A stretch of 64,000 nucleotides of DNA from Phaseolus vulgaris (lineage: Eukaryota > Streptophyta > Magnoliopsida > Fabales > Fabaceae), in assembly GCF_000499845.2 (NCBI RefSeq), contig NC_023753.2, positions 1,364,001 to 1,428,000 on the forward strand. The letters run 5' to 3'. Position numbers and translations under genes: made by a program. The notes beneath the pieces were generated by a model that searched no databases, had not been told where the DNA came from, and was given only the letters and a program-made list of their open reading frames with translations. This document shows positions 12,000-23,790 of the stretch, one piece after another (positions within the stretch are counted from its first letter, which is position 1; each line of letters begins with the position of its first letter).

Positions 12000-12430
12000 T
12001 TAGGATTACAGATATTGAGAAAATGATATTGAGGAGAGAGAGAATGGTATTAAATTGAATGGTGTTTGGACTGTTCCATAAGCCATCATTCGATTTGAGC
12101 AGGAATTTTGAGCATTCTGTTTGTTTACCTTCTGCCATTTCCATCATTATAACTGACAAACACAGACACAGTGTTTCTTAATTCTCTCTCCCAATCTGCA
12201 CTTTCTGCCATCTTTTAGAACAATTCCTTCTGATTAGCTGAGAATGCCATTTTGTTTCTTTCTTTTCCCTTCTTATAAACCCTCACTCACCTCCTTCCCT
12301 AAATAAATACTCCATTTATCATCATTCAAATCCTTCAATTCTCCCTCCAACTTCATTTTTTCTTTCATATTTTCATTTTTATCATTACCTCAACTTCATC
12401 ATTACTTTCTTCTCCTCTCATATATTTAAT
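12000..12430 (+). promoter_or_regulatory. Orphan promoter-like segment
   Basis: The segment is less AT-biased than its surroundings. It has a TATA-like TATAAACCCTCACTCACC at about 12276, followed by a C/T-rich, ATG-poor stretch (CTCACCTCCTTCCC, CTTCAATTCTCCCTCC). That layout is typical of plant core promoters and 5' leaders. No ORF or recognisable exon follows; the next sequence is a palindromic repeat. It may be the promoter of a non-coding RNA, a relic, or chance. Confidence 0.25.
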
Positions 12431-12558
12431 GTTAACTAAGAGAGTATAGTAGATTTGATTGGACCACATCAATTTAAAATATATTTTATATTATATAAAT
12501 AAATATAAATTTTATTTTATAAGTTAATTTTGTAAAAATTGAATGGTTTAATTAGTGT

Positions 12559-12940
12559 CACTACTACAAAATTTTTTAATAGAAATTAATTTAAGAGAAA
12601 AAAATAATTAGTTATTATAATGATTAAATTATAAATTATTTTAGAAAATAAAAAAATTATTTGTTTTTAAACTAATTTTTATTATTGATAAATATTTTAT
12701 AAATTGATATCTAATTAGCTACCAAAGTTTTAACTACCAAATATTTAGATTATAATTTGATAGCAAAAACCTGTGTAGCTAATTAGATACCAATTTATAA
12801 ACTATTTATCATTAATAGAAACTAATTTAGAAACCAATAATTTTTTTAGTCTCTAAAATAGTATCTAATTTTGTCATTATAACAACTAACTATTTTTTAT
12901 CTCTAAAATTGGTTTTTATTCAATAATTTTCTTATGGTAT
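12559..12940. mobile_element. Long palindromic fold-back element (older copy)
   Basis: The left end reads CACTACTACAAAATTTT and the right end, reverse-complemented, reads CATACCATAAGAAAATTATT. Between them the two halves are inverted repeats of each other, with matching blocks such as CTAATTAGCTACCAAAG on the left and TGTGTAGCTAATTAGATACC on the right. The same blocks make up the element at 15087-15487, so these are two members of one non-autonomous family. No transposase frame is present. Confidence 0.7.
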
Positions 12941-13437
12941 GCAATTAACATCATTATATAAATTATATTGTCACTGAATTATACATTGTAAGAATTTATG
13001 TATCGTTTTTGTTAATATATATAAGTTTTGGTTTAGTTCTCCATTTTTTTAATAACACTTTTTTCATGTGATGACAAATAATTGTTGTTACTTAATATGT
13101 CAACCTAACTGAGATGTCAAATTGCATGCACATGAAAACTTTTATAAAAAAATAAATTATACATTATAAGAATTTGTGTTGTTGTGTATTAATAACAAGT
13201 GTGTGAAACAATTTAAATTATATTAAGCTTTAATCTATTTAGTGACATGTTTTGAATTGGTTGGTGTAGATATCAAATAACTTGTGGAATTTGAGTTGGT
13301 TGGGCTATGTGTAGTTTTAAAATCAATTATGGTTTGAACTTGCCAAATTTGCATTGAATGTTGACTTGAGATGTTTTAAATAAATTAGACTCTGTGTTTT
13401 GATAAGTTTAAATGTGTTGTCACGTGTATTCCTTAAG

Positions 13438-13476
<39 letters not shown>

Positions 13477-15086
13477 TTTAATGGTTGTTATTCATAAATA
13501 TTCACCATAAAAAGATTATTTAAATAATTTTATTGAAATATACAATAAGACATTTATTATTTAGTTACTTTTATTTATTATTAATTTACAAAAAAAATCA
13601 TTAGATTAATTTAACTCAATAAAAATTACTCAAGGACTTGGATTTGAATTTGGTACGAATATAAAGTTTTTTTTTTCCTTTAAAGAATTCAAATTTTTTT
13701 ATATTGTTCTACATGCATAATATTATACAAGTTTATTCATGTGTAATCTGATTAGAACAGGTTAATCTTGATTAGTCAAGCTTTATAATGATATATTTAG
13801 TTTCTGGATCAAGATTTCTCGAAGTAAATTTTTTATTTTTTATTTTTTATTTTTTTAAAATAAAAGCTTCTTTAATTTTTTCTGTATTGGGGTGGAAACT
13901 TTGAAGAAATAAATGACATTAAATAAGAAAATTTAACTAGATTCATTACTGGTTGATTGAGATGAGTTGTTAACTTTGATGTCCATGGATGAATTGGTGT
14001 GAAATTGAATGTATTCCGTTTTTTATGATTTTGTTGAATTAAAAGTGTACATTCAAACCCTTTGACTTAGATGATAAATTTGAATTTTATATATCATAGT
14101 TATGTTAATGAGAAGAATGTTTGCAATGTGATTTTATTGTTGATATTGAATTATATAATGATGGAATTGAGAAAATTGTTTCGTGTGAATGTTTTTAATG
14201 ATGATGTATAACTAAAAGTTATATTGAATTTTGCACGTTAGTTTAATGTTATGATAAAACATTATTGATAAAGCATTCATCGTTAATAATTGGTTCATAC
14301 TTAGTGAAAGAGAAAAATGAACTTTAATTATCTCAAAAAGTAATTTTGTTTATTTATATTTTTTCTTTTTATTTAGTTTCGTAGTTTTCTTTACAAATTT
14401 CATATAAATCAATTTTTTTAAAGTTGTGTTCAATCATGTTTTCACCCTTATGATATCATATCCCATTATTAATTCTTAAGTTTGAAAATTTCGATGATCA
14501 TTAATGTTATTAATATTATTTCTTTGATATACTAAGAAAGTCATAATAGCATAATGTATATCTTTGATATTATCAATATTGTAAAAGGTAAATGAACTTC
14601 AAAAACTTTAAATAATATATACTTTTTTAAATGCTAACGAATTAAGGTTTAAATGTAAATTGCAAAATATATTAATACTTTGTTATATGGACTATTATGC
14701 ACATATGTCTATTGTCGATAAATAACCCTTGAACAAGTTGTTTAAAGAGGTCAGAAAAAGAATAATCAAAATATATAGAGAATGAATTAGTAAGAATTAA
14801 AGCTCTAATGTAAACATTATGATTAACTTTTCAAAATATGACGTGCTCTTTAGATTAAATGAAACATGACTATGAAAATGTTGTTATATTTTTTAAGTGT
14901 TGTGAATGAGAAATTAAATATATACATGATTAATTAAATTTATGTTAGATATACTCATCATATGTTTGGTGTTATATACAAATTATTTTGAATAGTATGT
15001 GATATAAAAATAAATAATACCAATAATGGAGTAGAATTTTCATAAATTATAAGAAAATAAAAAAGTTTATATTTATATTTTGATTA
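12941..15086. other. AT-rich intergenic DNA
   Basis: No coding sequence was recognised. It includes an (AT)n run at 13440-13472 and a short repeated string (AATTATACATTRTAAGAATTTRTGT) near 12970 and 13155. Confidence 0.5.
13440..13472. repeat. (AT)16 microsatellite
   Basis: Uninterrupted AT/TA run of about 32 bp. Confidence 0.93.
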
Positions 15087-15487
15087 TACTGCAAGAAAAT
15101 CATGAAATAGAAATCAATTTTTAGAGACCAAAATAATTAGTTACAATAGAAACTAAAATAGAGACCATTTTAGAAACTAAAAAAAAATTATTTCTAAATT
15201 AGTTTCTATTATTTTCTATTATTGTTAAATAGCTTCTAAATTGATATCTAATTAGCAACTAAGATTTTAACTACCAATTATTTAGTTTCTAAATTTGGTA
15301 GAAAAAACCTTGGTTGCTAATTAGATACCAATTTAGAAACTATTTAACAATAATAGAAAATAATAGAAACTAATTTAGAAACCAAATTTCTTTTTAGTTT
15401 CTAAAATGGTCTCTAATTTAGTTACTAGTGCAACTAATTATTTTGGTTTCTACAAATTAGTTTCTATTTCATGATTTTCTTGTAGTG
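15087..15487. mobile_element. CACTA-type long palindromic non-autonomous element
   Basis: The right end read on the minus strand is CACTACAAGAAAATCATG. The left end is TACTGCAAGAAAATCATG, two changes away. CACTACAAGAAAA is the terminal signature of plant CACTA (En/Spm) elements. The arms are about 190 bp and strongly complementary: blocks such as TTAGAAACTAAAAA and CTATTATTTTCTATTATTG are mirrored. They meet around CTAATTAGCAACTAAG / CTTGGTTGCTAATTAG. No protein-coding frame is present. Flanking trinucleotides (TTA and CAT) do not match, so the target duplication is lost or the boundary is off by a few bases. Confidence 0.78.
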
Positions 15488-16401
15488 CATATATAACGCT
15501 ATATTGTTAAATAATAATAAATATCATAATCAAATAATTAGAGTAGACACACAGATAATATTAATAATAAAATTAGTAAATATTGATAAAAGAATGAGAA
15601 AGCCAAAAGTAATTATTGTAAAAATAATGTATTTTATATTTTAAACTAAACAAATATTTAAATATATTTTATTGGCTATTTTTCTAATAAAAAATTTATA
15701 CTTTTACTTTATTTTTTTCTTTTTTTATCCCACTTTCAGACTTTGTTTGTTTGGATAAGGATGAAAATGATAGATTTAAGGAGGAAAAAAAGAGTTGACA
15801 TTAAAGTTGTTTGAATTAAAAGTAAGAAAATATATTTGAGTGAAAAGATTATAGATGAGTTGGTAGTATAACATCTTTTATATTGGTATATTTTTAAAAT
15901 AATTTATAAAATAAAACTGTAAAAATAATTTAAAATTATTTTAGAGTAATTTCAAATCATTTTAGAATAATTTAATTTGTTAAATATATTTTTTACTTTA
16001 ATTTACTTATAAAAATGTAATTATTAAATGATAATCGATTATATTTTTAAAATATACGGTATTTCGTTACAAATATCTTCATACATAGATGAAAAGTTTA
16101 ACTTATAATAATTTTGTCATTTTTCATATTTGTTTAACTTTCAAAATCTTAAAATTTGTATTTTCTTCGCTTTTTTGTATCCTTTCCAACTTTCTCCGTC
16201 TAGAAAGAAATAGAAACATAGACTAAAATTTTTCATGAAAATAAAAATATTTAAAATGACTACAATTTCTTATTTTTATTAAAAATATTTTTGACATATT
16301 CAGTTTTATATAGAAACCTTTTGCATGTTTCTCAGTCCTAACCAACGGATAATTATTCAATTTAATACTAAGATAATTATTCAATTTAATACTAAGATAA
16401 A
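15488..16401. other. AT-rich intergenic DNA with a 24-bp perfect tandem repeat
   Basis: No gene was seen. The unit starting GATAATTATTCAATTTAA is repeated exactly at 16348-16371 and 16372-16395, directly beside the LTR-like element. Confidence 0.6.
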
Positions 16402-16601
16402 TCTTACTATGTGAACTTTAAGCTTAACTCAATTCTATAAAACCGGCTCATTAGATTGAGGTTTGCACCGCTTATATACTATAAAAGACTATAATCTCTA
16501 GTCGGATCTTTAACCCACCTCTCACGATAGCGGGTGGCCTGATAAACTCAACAAATACTTACTATAATAAACTCGAAATGACTCTATTATATTTTGTAAC
16601 A
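16402..16601 (-). mobile_element. LTR-like / TRIM-like legume repeat, long copy
   Basis: On the minus strand it starts TGTTACAAAATATAATAGAG. It then carries GGGTTAAAGATCCGACTAGAG, TAGTATATAAGCGGTGCAAA, GAGCCGGTTTTATAGAAT and AGCTTAAAGTTCACAT. The last four blocks match, in order, the copy at 8317-8440. This copy has about 80 extra bases at its 5' side, suggesting that it is nearer the full LTR and that the other is truncated. No internal region or partner LTR is nearby. Confidence 0.6.
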
Positions 16602-17559
16602 GTAAACCTCGGTGATTAGAGTGTTTAATAGTATAATACATTATGCTAAATTCAATAAACAAATACATAATATTTTTGCATTCTTATTTGATTTAACACA
16701 CTTATATTATTTTTATATTGTATATTTTATTACATGACTTCGTATAACTAAAATTTGTTTTTTAACCTAGACTAAAATATCATGAAAATAATGTATCTCT
16801 GTTTATTTTAGAAAAGTCTGGTATTTTATTACAGTAAGGCTTCATTTTAAATTTTAATTGGAATAAAAAAACACTCTTTTAATATAAAAATAAATATTTA
16901 TAAATATATGTTTAAATTGATTAACTTGTTATTATAACTAAATATAATTTAAAACAAATATAAATACATTGTAAGAAAAATAAAAGTAAAATTATAAATA
17001 AAATAAAGAATATAAGTGTTATTTTATAATATACGAAATATGAATGCATATATATTTTAAAATTGGAAAAAATATAAATGTCATTAAAAAAGATAAGGAA
17101 GATAGATGCATTTTTTTATTCAAATAAATCATTTAAATTTTATTTACAAAAAAAAACTTTTTATTTTACAACTTTATTTTTCTATTTTGACAACTTTTAG
17201 CTACATTTTAGGTAATATAATTTTTTAAGTAAAGTTAGAGAAATGAATGATACTTTATTAAAAACACAAAGGAGATAAATATAATTTGATCGGAAACATA
17301 AAGAAAATGTATATCTTTTAAAAGTTATAAGATATATAGTTTTTATTTTACTAAAAAAATACAATAAAAGTGAATATTTATTTAAAAACGAGAGGAAGTA
17401 GGAGTATAATTTAATATACGCTTATTCTTTTATAAGTATACAATTACTTAATTAACACAGATAAAAATTATTAAAATTTATAAGAATAAGAATAGTAAAT
17501 CAACAAAAACTTGATTAATAATAATGATATACTAATAACAAGGATGATTGACTAATTTG
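16602..17559. other. AT-rich intergenic DNA
   Basis: Very AT-rich, with no frame of interest and no repeat structure I can define. Confidence 0.5.
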
Positions 17560-17986
17560 CTATGTAACAGAAACATTGACACGGACACCGATATGACATG
17601 GACATGGATACGGGGAACACAAATTTATATATTATATAATTATGAATTATATAAATTGACAATAAAGATTTATGTGCACAAGTATGTTCTAAATTATTTT
17701 TTGGGACAGAAAGATGTTTTTCATGATTGATTCACAAAGATTTATTTCTTATTTTTATAATCATAATAACAATTTATACAATAAAATTTGATTTTTTAGA
17801 ACATTAATGTATTTTTCCTCTTTAAAATTGTGTTAGAACCATACTAGAATTGTCAAAAATCTAATAAATATTTTTTTAATTAAACACTTCACGAATACAT
17901 GTCCTACATGTGTCATACAAGTGTCGATGTCCAATACAAATATCGAACACCAACACGCCATTTAAGAGAGTGTACAATCTTCATAA
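17560..17986 (+). repeat. Dispersed ~430-bp repeat with imperfect inverted ends, copy A
   Basis: The left end reads CTATGTAACAGAAACATTGACAC, followed by GGACACCGATATGACATGGA. The right half ends with repeated GTGTC-type motifs, AACACGCCATTTAAGAG, and then CTTCATAA. The right terminus is roughly the reverse complement of the left. The core contains TATAAATTGACAATAAAGATT and a block around AAATTGTGTTAGAACC. The same order of blocks recurs near 23.45-23.78, 35.2-35.43 and 59.93-60.37 kb. No coding capacity is visible, so it is a non-autonomous element of unassigned class. Confidence 0.65.
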
Positions 17987-19700
17987 CTAATTTATTTATT
18001 TTACATATATAACAAAATTTTAACTATTAATATCTGAATAAGTGTAAAAGAAATAGTGTGAATATTTAATAAGTTTTATAATTAAAGAATAATAATTAAA
18101 ATATTATTGGAAATGATAGAATATAAATATTGAGAATATATAGTAAAGAGAGTTGATTGATTGATTTTGATGGCACATCCCAGCTGTGTAGATTGACAAT
18201 AGTTCAGAGTTGAAATTCCACATACGGAATTCATCACGTTGACGTAAAGATCCTTCCAACAATCCCAGCCGTTGATTTCAGTGGGCTAATTTCGAGGTTG
18301 CACGGATCTGATTTATTTTTGTGTCTACTTGGGATGGCAAATTTGGTACGCATCTCATCAGATCACACATTTCTTTGCCTTTTCTTCTAATTATTTCTTT
18401 TATCTTCAACTTTCCCCAACATTAATCACTTCCCAAACCCTAATCCTTTTGCATCTGTCTTTCTTTGACTTTCTTTTTATGTTTTTTTTTTATTGACATG
18501 AAAGATATTCCCCACCACCTTAACAGAAATGTCTAGTCAATAATTCATAATCCCATCAAAAAAATTTCACCTCTTTTAGCATAACCATAATGTCAAAGAC
18601 ATTCTGCATAATTTTCTATATTTTTTTTTGTTTGTTTTAATGGCAAGGTTTTCTTCTGATTCAAATGAAAAATATGATTTTTATTTTATTTAATTTAATC
18701 CTCTGACTCTTCTTGCTCCCAAGCATGTGGAGTCTTAAAAAAAACATGCTTTGACGTTGAAAAACAGACATCTTTCGAATGATTTGAGACAAGAAAACAA
18801 ACATATGCATAACATGCTTATGTTCATCTCCAAAAGCATGTAAAAAGTTGTCATGCAGAATATGCAGTTGTTTGAAGTTTGGATAAATAGTTGAGAATTT
18901 GACAGCAAAATGAGAAGATTTTGAGGATAAAAAGTGGAATAATATGAATTATTAATATGTGTACTATTTCCCATGCACGTCCAAATGGAATTGCAGGAAG
19001 TTTATTGCTTGGCACACAGGTAACCTAAGTTGGATTAAGCAGTGTGGGGCCTGCATGAAGGGTAAAATGGTGTTTGAAAGAGAAGAGTGAGGGCAGATGT
19101 GTGAAGTTGTGTTGTGCAATAATGATGTTGCATTCACACAATGTTGATTCAGAGAAAGGATAGTATAATATAATAGGTATAATAGTGATAATAATAACTG
19201 AAAAGAAGAAAAGTATTTTCATGGGGTCTTACACAGTGATCATGACGACGTTGGCGTATGTAGCAGTGGTCATATTCTAATGAGTAAGTCTTTGGAGAGA
19301 GAGAGAAAGGAAAAGTGGTGAGAGAGAGAGAGAGAGAGAAACAAAGGTCAAAGTGAGGCAGTTGAGTAATGGTAACACCGTGGATAGTACCCATTATATT
19401 GGCAATTGCATAGGTGTAATCATTTCGTGGAAGGTCAGTGCAAACAAGATCAGAAGCCTCCTCGTGATTTTTATCTGAGAAAAAGTGTTTTGAGTTTTCT
19501 GCTTTTTGGGGATTTCAGTTTGTAGTAGTTTCTGTTCCTTTTTTTTTTTATGGTTTATTTTGATTTCTCGTTGGCAACTTAAAGGTACAGCAACCACCGT
19601 ATATATCAGGTATTATCAGTGTATGTGTGTGTGACTCCTAAGGAATTTGCAGAGCCCTTACACATGTCTTCTTTGTCTTTTCATTTTCTCTCGTGATATT
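17987..19700. promoter_or_regulatory. Upstream region of the GARP transcription factor gene
   Basis: Non-coding DNA leading to the GARP gene. It becomes less AT-rich after about 18150. Notable strings are TTGACGTAAAG near 18240 (TGACG core) and a purine run with (GA)10 at 19320-19339. Several 60-80-codon frames on the minus strand here have no homology. Confidence 0.4.
19320..19339. repeat. (GA)10 microsatellite
   Basis: A perfect GA run with more GA-rich sequence on its left (from about 19296). It lies about 600 bp upstream of the start codon. GA/CT tracts of this kind are common in plant promoters and can bind BPC/GAGA factors; binding here is inference. Confidence 0.8.
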
Positions 19701-19704
19701 CCTC

Positions 19705-19943
19705 TTCTCTCTCTCTTTTGCCCCCCTCTGGTTTCTGTTTGCGTGGGGAGCAAAAAGCTTATTTTTTTCTCCTTCTCTCTCTCTGATATATATAAGACAG
19801 AGAGGAGGAAACCACACTTCTTGTGGGCAAGTCGTAACCTTTTGGTGCCCTTTTGGTGTTGAGGAAGAACAACACAAGAAAGTGAAGGTCTTTTGTACTC
19901 TACTACCGAGTGTTTGGATAAAGATCAAAGTGAACAACATAAC
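19705..19943 (+). promoter_or_regulatory. Core promoter and 5' leader of the GARP gene
   Basis: Pyrimidine patches (TTCTCTCTCTCTTTTGCCCC and CTCCTTCTCTCTCTCTG) flank a TATA box, TATATATAAG, at about 19787-19796. A transcription start about 30 bp downstream would give a leader of roughly 120 nt before the ATG at 19944. No upstream ATG lies in that leader. Confidence 0.6.
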
Positions 19944-22900
19944 ATGGGTAGTTGTGGAAGAGAAGGAGCTGTGAGGCAATATATAAGGTCAAAGGTTCCT
20001 CGCTTAAGGTGGACTCCCGAGCTGCACCGTTGCTTTGTTCACGCCATTGAGAGCCTTGGAGGTCATCAAAGTAAGTGGACTTTTTCTGTTTTCTAGATTC
20101 AGGATTCAGGATCCGTTTTCCCTTGCTGTTATAGATTTCTGATAACTTTTTGGTTAACTTTTCAGAGGCTACTCCGAAGCTTGTTCTTCAGTTGATGGAT
20201 GTTAAAGGGCTCACAATTTCACACGTCAAGAGTCATCTTCAGGTGAGGAACGTTAGAACTATTGTGGTGATGCATGGTTATGTTTCATTAGGGTATTGTT
20301 TATTGATATTGGGTTTGTCTCTTTGTACAAACCAGATGTACAGAAGCATGAGGGGCGACTTGGGTAGACAAGGTACCGAACCTTCTTTACTGCAAAGCAA
20401 ATGAACAAGGATAGAGTGTTCTTAATCTTTATAGTTCCTGATGACGATCATGCCATACGTGGGAACTATAGACCATGCTTTGTGCATTGAATGCTGATTG
20501 TTGTTTCTTCTCTTGGTACATATTTGAAGTTAAAAAACATAGCCTATGAACTCGCACTTATACACAAGTTGGGAAATTTGCAACTGAGTTGCACATTTAT
20601 TAGTCTCTTCTTTGCCATAACAGTGTAGGGAGAATAAGAACACAATGTCCTTTTAAATCTTCCTCTAATGGCATTTTGATGAAATCCACAAAACTTTTTC
20701 TTTCTGCATTCTTCATACACAACAAAGGTCGTTACTGGCTTGTGTTCAAAGCACAACGCATTAATTTCCAACATCAAAGATCATTTTTTGTAATGTGTTG
20801 GTAACTTGGTACGTGTGTGTTTGTCAGGTAGGACACCCTCCCAACATAGGAACCAATCTTTTGAGGAGCACGATGATGGGTGTGTTGATGAAGTGAATGA
20901 TGTTGGTGTTGAGTACTCATGTTCGAAACCCATGGGAAGAGAATCTGATTCCTTCTTCGGCCACAGCAATCTCCCTCCAAAAAGGTCAGCCTATGTAGCT
21001 TTATTCATTTCTTTTTCTCACTTGAAATAATTTCAGACTTTTCAAACGTCAAAAAAAAGTTATGTGTGGGAGAGAAGCAAAAGAGATTGGTATTCGCCTT
21101 GATCTTTTGCTTTTCTGAGCCAACTTTTACTTTTTTGCTTCTTTTGAAATTCCTTTTCGTTTGGATTCTCTACTCAGAGCAAGAATCGAGACGAGGAGTT
21201 CCATCTCAGAGAGCCTGCAATGCAGCCTAAGATTATGTGATGCAGTTCCAAATCCGTACTGTTTTTATGATTATCTGCAGAACCCCATGGCTGAGCACAA
21301 GGGAATAAAGGAGTTCTGCAAGGCTTCAACTTGGCAGATACAACCCCATTCCTCTCTGTTACCACACTTTCCCAACCTCACTTCATTCCAAAGTCCTAAC
21401 CAAAACTCAGATTTCCTCCAGGTGCAAGCTCAACCCTTCTTTCTCTTCTCTCTTGTTTATGCTTTTAATTTATGTTAGGGTTGCACTTTGATATATATGG
21501 TTAACCTGTGATGCTCTTTCTAAGTATAACTTTTACTTCCATAATACACATGACTATAGCTTGCATTAAATGCTAACATTCAGTATATAAACTTTTTATC
21601 ACTTGGATTAATGAATAAAAAGATGTGAAACTTGAAGGAATGGAAGCAAGTTTTGTCCTTAATTTGATTCCTTGGTGATGACCAATCCAAAGGTTGGAAG
21701 CACTCCACTTTTGTTCAGTATGATCTTACGTTTGGCCTGTCAAATATGCACAGCTTTTGGGATCACGTTGTGTGTTAAATGGGAAACCGTTGGTTAATTT
21801 CTCAGCTGCCTGTGTCTTTTCTTTCTCTATCTTTTATAGAAAAGTATATTATTAAACTATTAACTTTGTTCTGAGCTTGAAACTGGAAGCTCCTTTGTAG
21901 AAGTAGGGTTATTATTAAATATTTTGCCTTGGAATGATCTGTTTTAGCTTCTTTTGGAAAGCATGGTTGGTTGAAGCAGTGTTAAAGGATCTGCTGAGTG
22001 TTGTATCTTAATTTTGATTGTTCTAAAGGGGTTGGTTTTTTGAAAAGAACGCTGGTTTAGTGTTGCAAATGAAGTGGCTAAAATAAGAAAACGTGAAGTG
22101 TTGAAACTGGTACACACATTACTTTATGTGACATTTAATCGCCTTGTGGAGTGGTTAGATTGTTTTGGTCCCCTTGTGTACGACTTGAGAGTGTGGTGGG
22201 AATGGAAGAGAGGGAGGCTTGTGATTGTCCAAAATTTATCTTGGGCTGCAATGTTGCCGAAAGGGTCATCATGGCTTCTAATTTATATTCTGAGTTTTTT
22301 CACATTCAGTGGTCCTCCCAAATTATTGAAATTCTGACTTTGCAAATGGAAATTTTATCTATGCCCTTTATTGCATCTATACGGATACTTCTTTTGAAGG
22401 TAGAGACCCCACTAGTAGGACTTAACCTCAACTTCTTTCTTCTCCATAAAATCCAAAACTTATAATTGCTCTCTCTGGATCAGAAGAAAGATAAAGACAT
22501 CAATGTATCTATTTTTGTTTGATTATACAAATACAAATTGTCTTCTGGGTTTTCACTCAATTCAAATTTTAAACTTTTTCAACACCCTTTTTCTCTCTCC
22601 TTCCTTTCAAACTAAGGGTAAGTTTCTTCTCTTCTACACAGAATGTACTTAATTAATTTGGTCAAAACATTCAGATCTAAGTACATGGTAAGAAGTGCTG
22701 TGTTGTTGCTGTAATAAACTAATGAAAAAAATGCATGTGGGGGTGTATTTGCACTGCTTTCTTGATATTCCTATTTAGTGTACATATATGTCTTAGGAAT
22801 AGTGGTGAAATGTGCAAAGAGTGTTGTTGCTAGAATGAGGTTTTGCCTTGGCAGAAGTGAGATTTTAGAGGCACTGTTGTTTATGTGTTTTGTGCTGTTT

Positions 22901-23198
22901 ATAGGTCACAACATTAAATGAAGGAAAGAGCAGTGGAAAGGGAATTAATGTAGATGTGAACACTGAGACAGGTGAGGCAGAAGTTGAGGATGTAGGAGGG
23001 TATGAATTGTCATTGTCGCTTACAATGGCAAATCCTTCACCTCAGAGAAGTAATGGTTCATGTTCAGGCAGTGAGATCAGTGAGACAATCTCATCATACC
23101 CTGCTGCAGGGTTTAGCAACTACAAGGACTGCACTAGTTCATCCACTCTCAAAGAAACAATTAATTTGGACCTTTCTTTGGCCTTATGTGGCAATTGA
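19944..23198 (+). CDS. GARP/G2-like MYB transcription factor with two EAR motifs
   Basis: Six coding exons join in phase: 19944-20070, 20166-20242, 20336-20372, 20828-20984, 21178-21421 and 22905-23198. They give 311 residues. The single MYB-like GARP domain covers about residues 18-73 (VPRLRWTPELHRCFVHAI, LGGHQKATPKLVLQLM, GLTISHVKSHLQMYRS) and binds DNA through its SHLQMYR helix. There is no receiver domain, so it is not a type-B ARR, and no MYB-CC coiled coil. Two EAR-type repression motifs are present, LSLSL (249-253) and LDLSLAL (302-308) at the extreme C terminus. It is therefore probably a TOPLESS-recruiting repressor like rice MOF1 and the Arabidopsis At1g14600/At2g02060 group. The final intron is 1.48 kb. 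Family identity is firm; the target genes are unknown. Confidence 0.9.
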
Positions 23199-23429
23199 TT
23201 TCATCCACTATTGTAAAATCAATCTACTATAGGCATAATCTACTGTACCTTTTTTCATTCTCTTCACTAACAATTTTGTTCTTTTTCTATCACCAGTACC
23301 TTTCCAATCCTCATGTCAATTTATTTTAATCCATTTTCACTACTTTTCTTCACCTTTCTATTTACATGTCACACACATCCCTATATATCAAACCCACTAA
23401 TTCCACACACATTGAAATTCAGATCATTT

Positions 23430-23790
23430 TTAAATAAATTATATAAATTAATAATAAAGATTTATGTGTATAAGTATCAGTTTTTTTTAGGACACTGTGT
23501 TTTTGTTTTTCTTATGGTTGGTTCAAAAAATTTATTTTTTATTATTATAATTATAATAAAAAATTATATTATAAATTTAATTTTTAAAAAATTAATGTAT
23601 TTTTTATTTTTAAAATTGTGTTAGAATCGTATTAAAATTATTATATATTTAATAAATATTTTTTTAATTAAATACTTTATTGATATGTATCGTCGATATT
23701 CGATATGTGTATCCACGAATATGTCGATATTCGATATGTGTATCCACGAATATTTGATACGTGTATTCGACACGATTATACCATTTGTGT
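23430..23790 (+). repeat. Dispersed repeat, copy B (5'-truncated)
   Basis: It shares AATTATATAAATTAATAATA, AAGATTTATGTGTATAAGTAT and TTAAAATTGTGTTAGAATCG, and an end rich in GTGTATYC-type motifs, with copy A at 17560-17986 in the same order. The left terminus is missing. Its right part contains a perfect 31-bp tandem repeat (23692-23722 and 23723-23753). Confidence 0.55.
23692..23753. repeat. Perfect 31-bp tandem repeat (2 copies)
   Basis: The unit beginning GTCGATATTCGATATGTG occurs twice without a mismatch inside copy B of the dispersed repeat. It is a local expansion of the family's GTGTC/GATAT-rich end. Confidence 0.9.

Noticed and set aside
15087..15487. A MIR gene in the palindromic element
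   Set aside because: The arms are far longer and more perfect than a plant miRNA precursor, and the ends are transposon-like. siRNA production is possible, but a canonical miRNA cannot be claimed.
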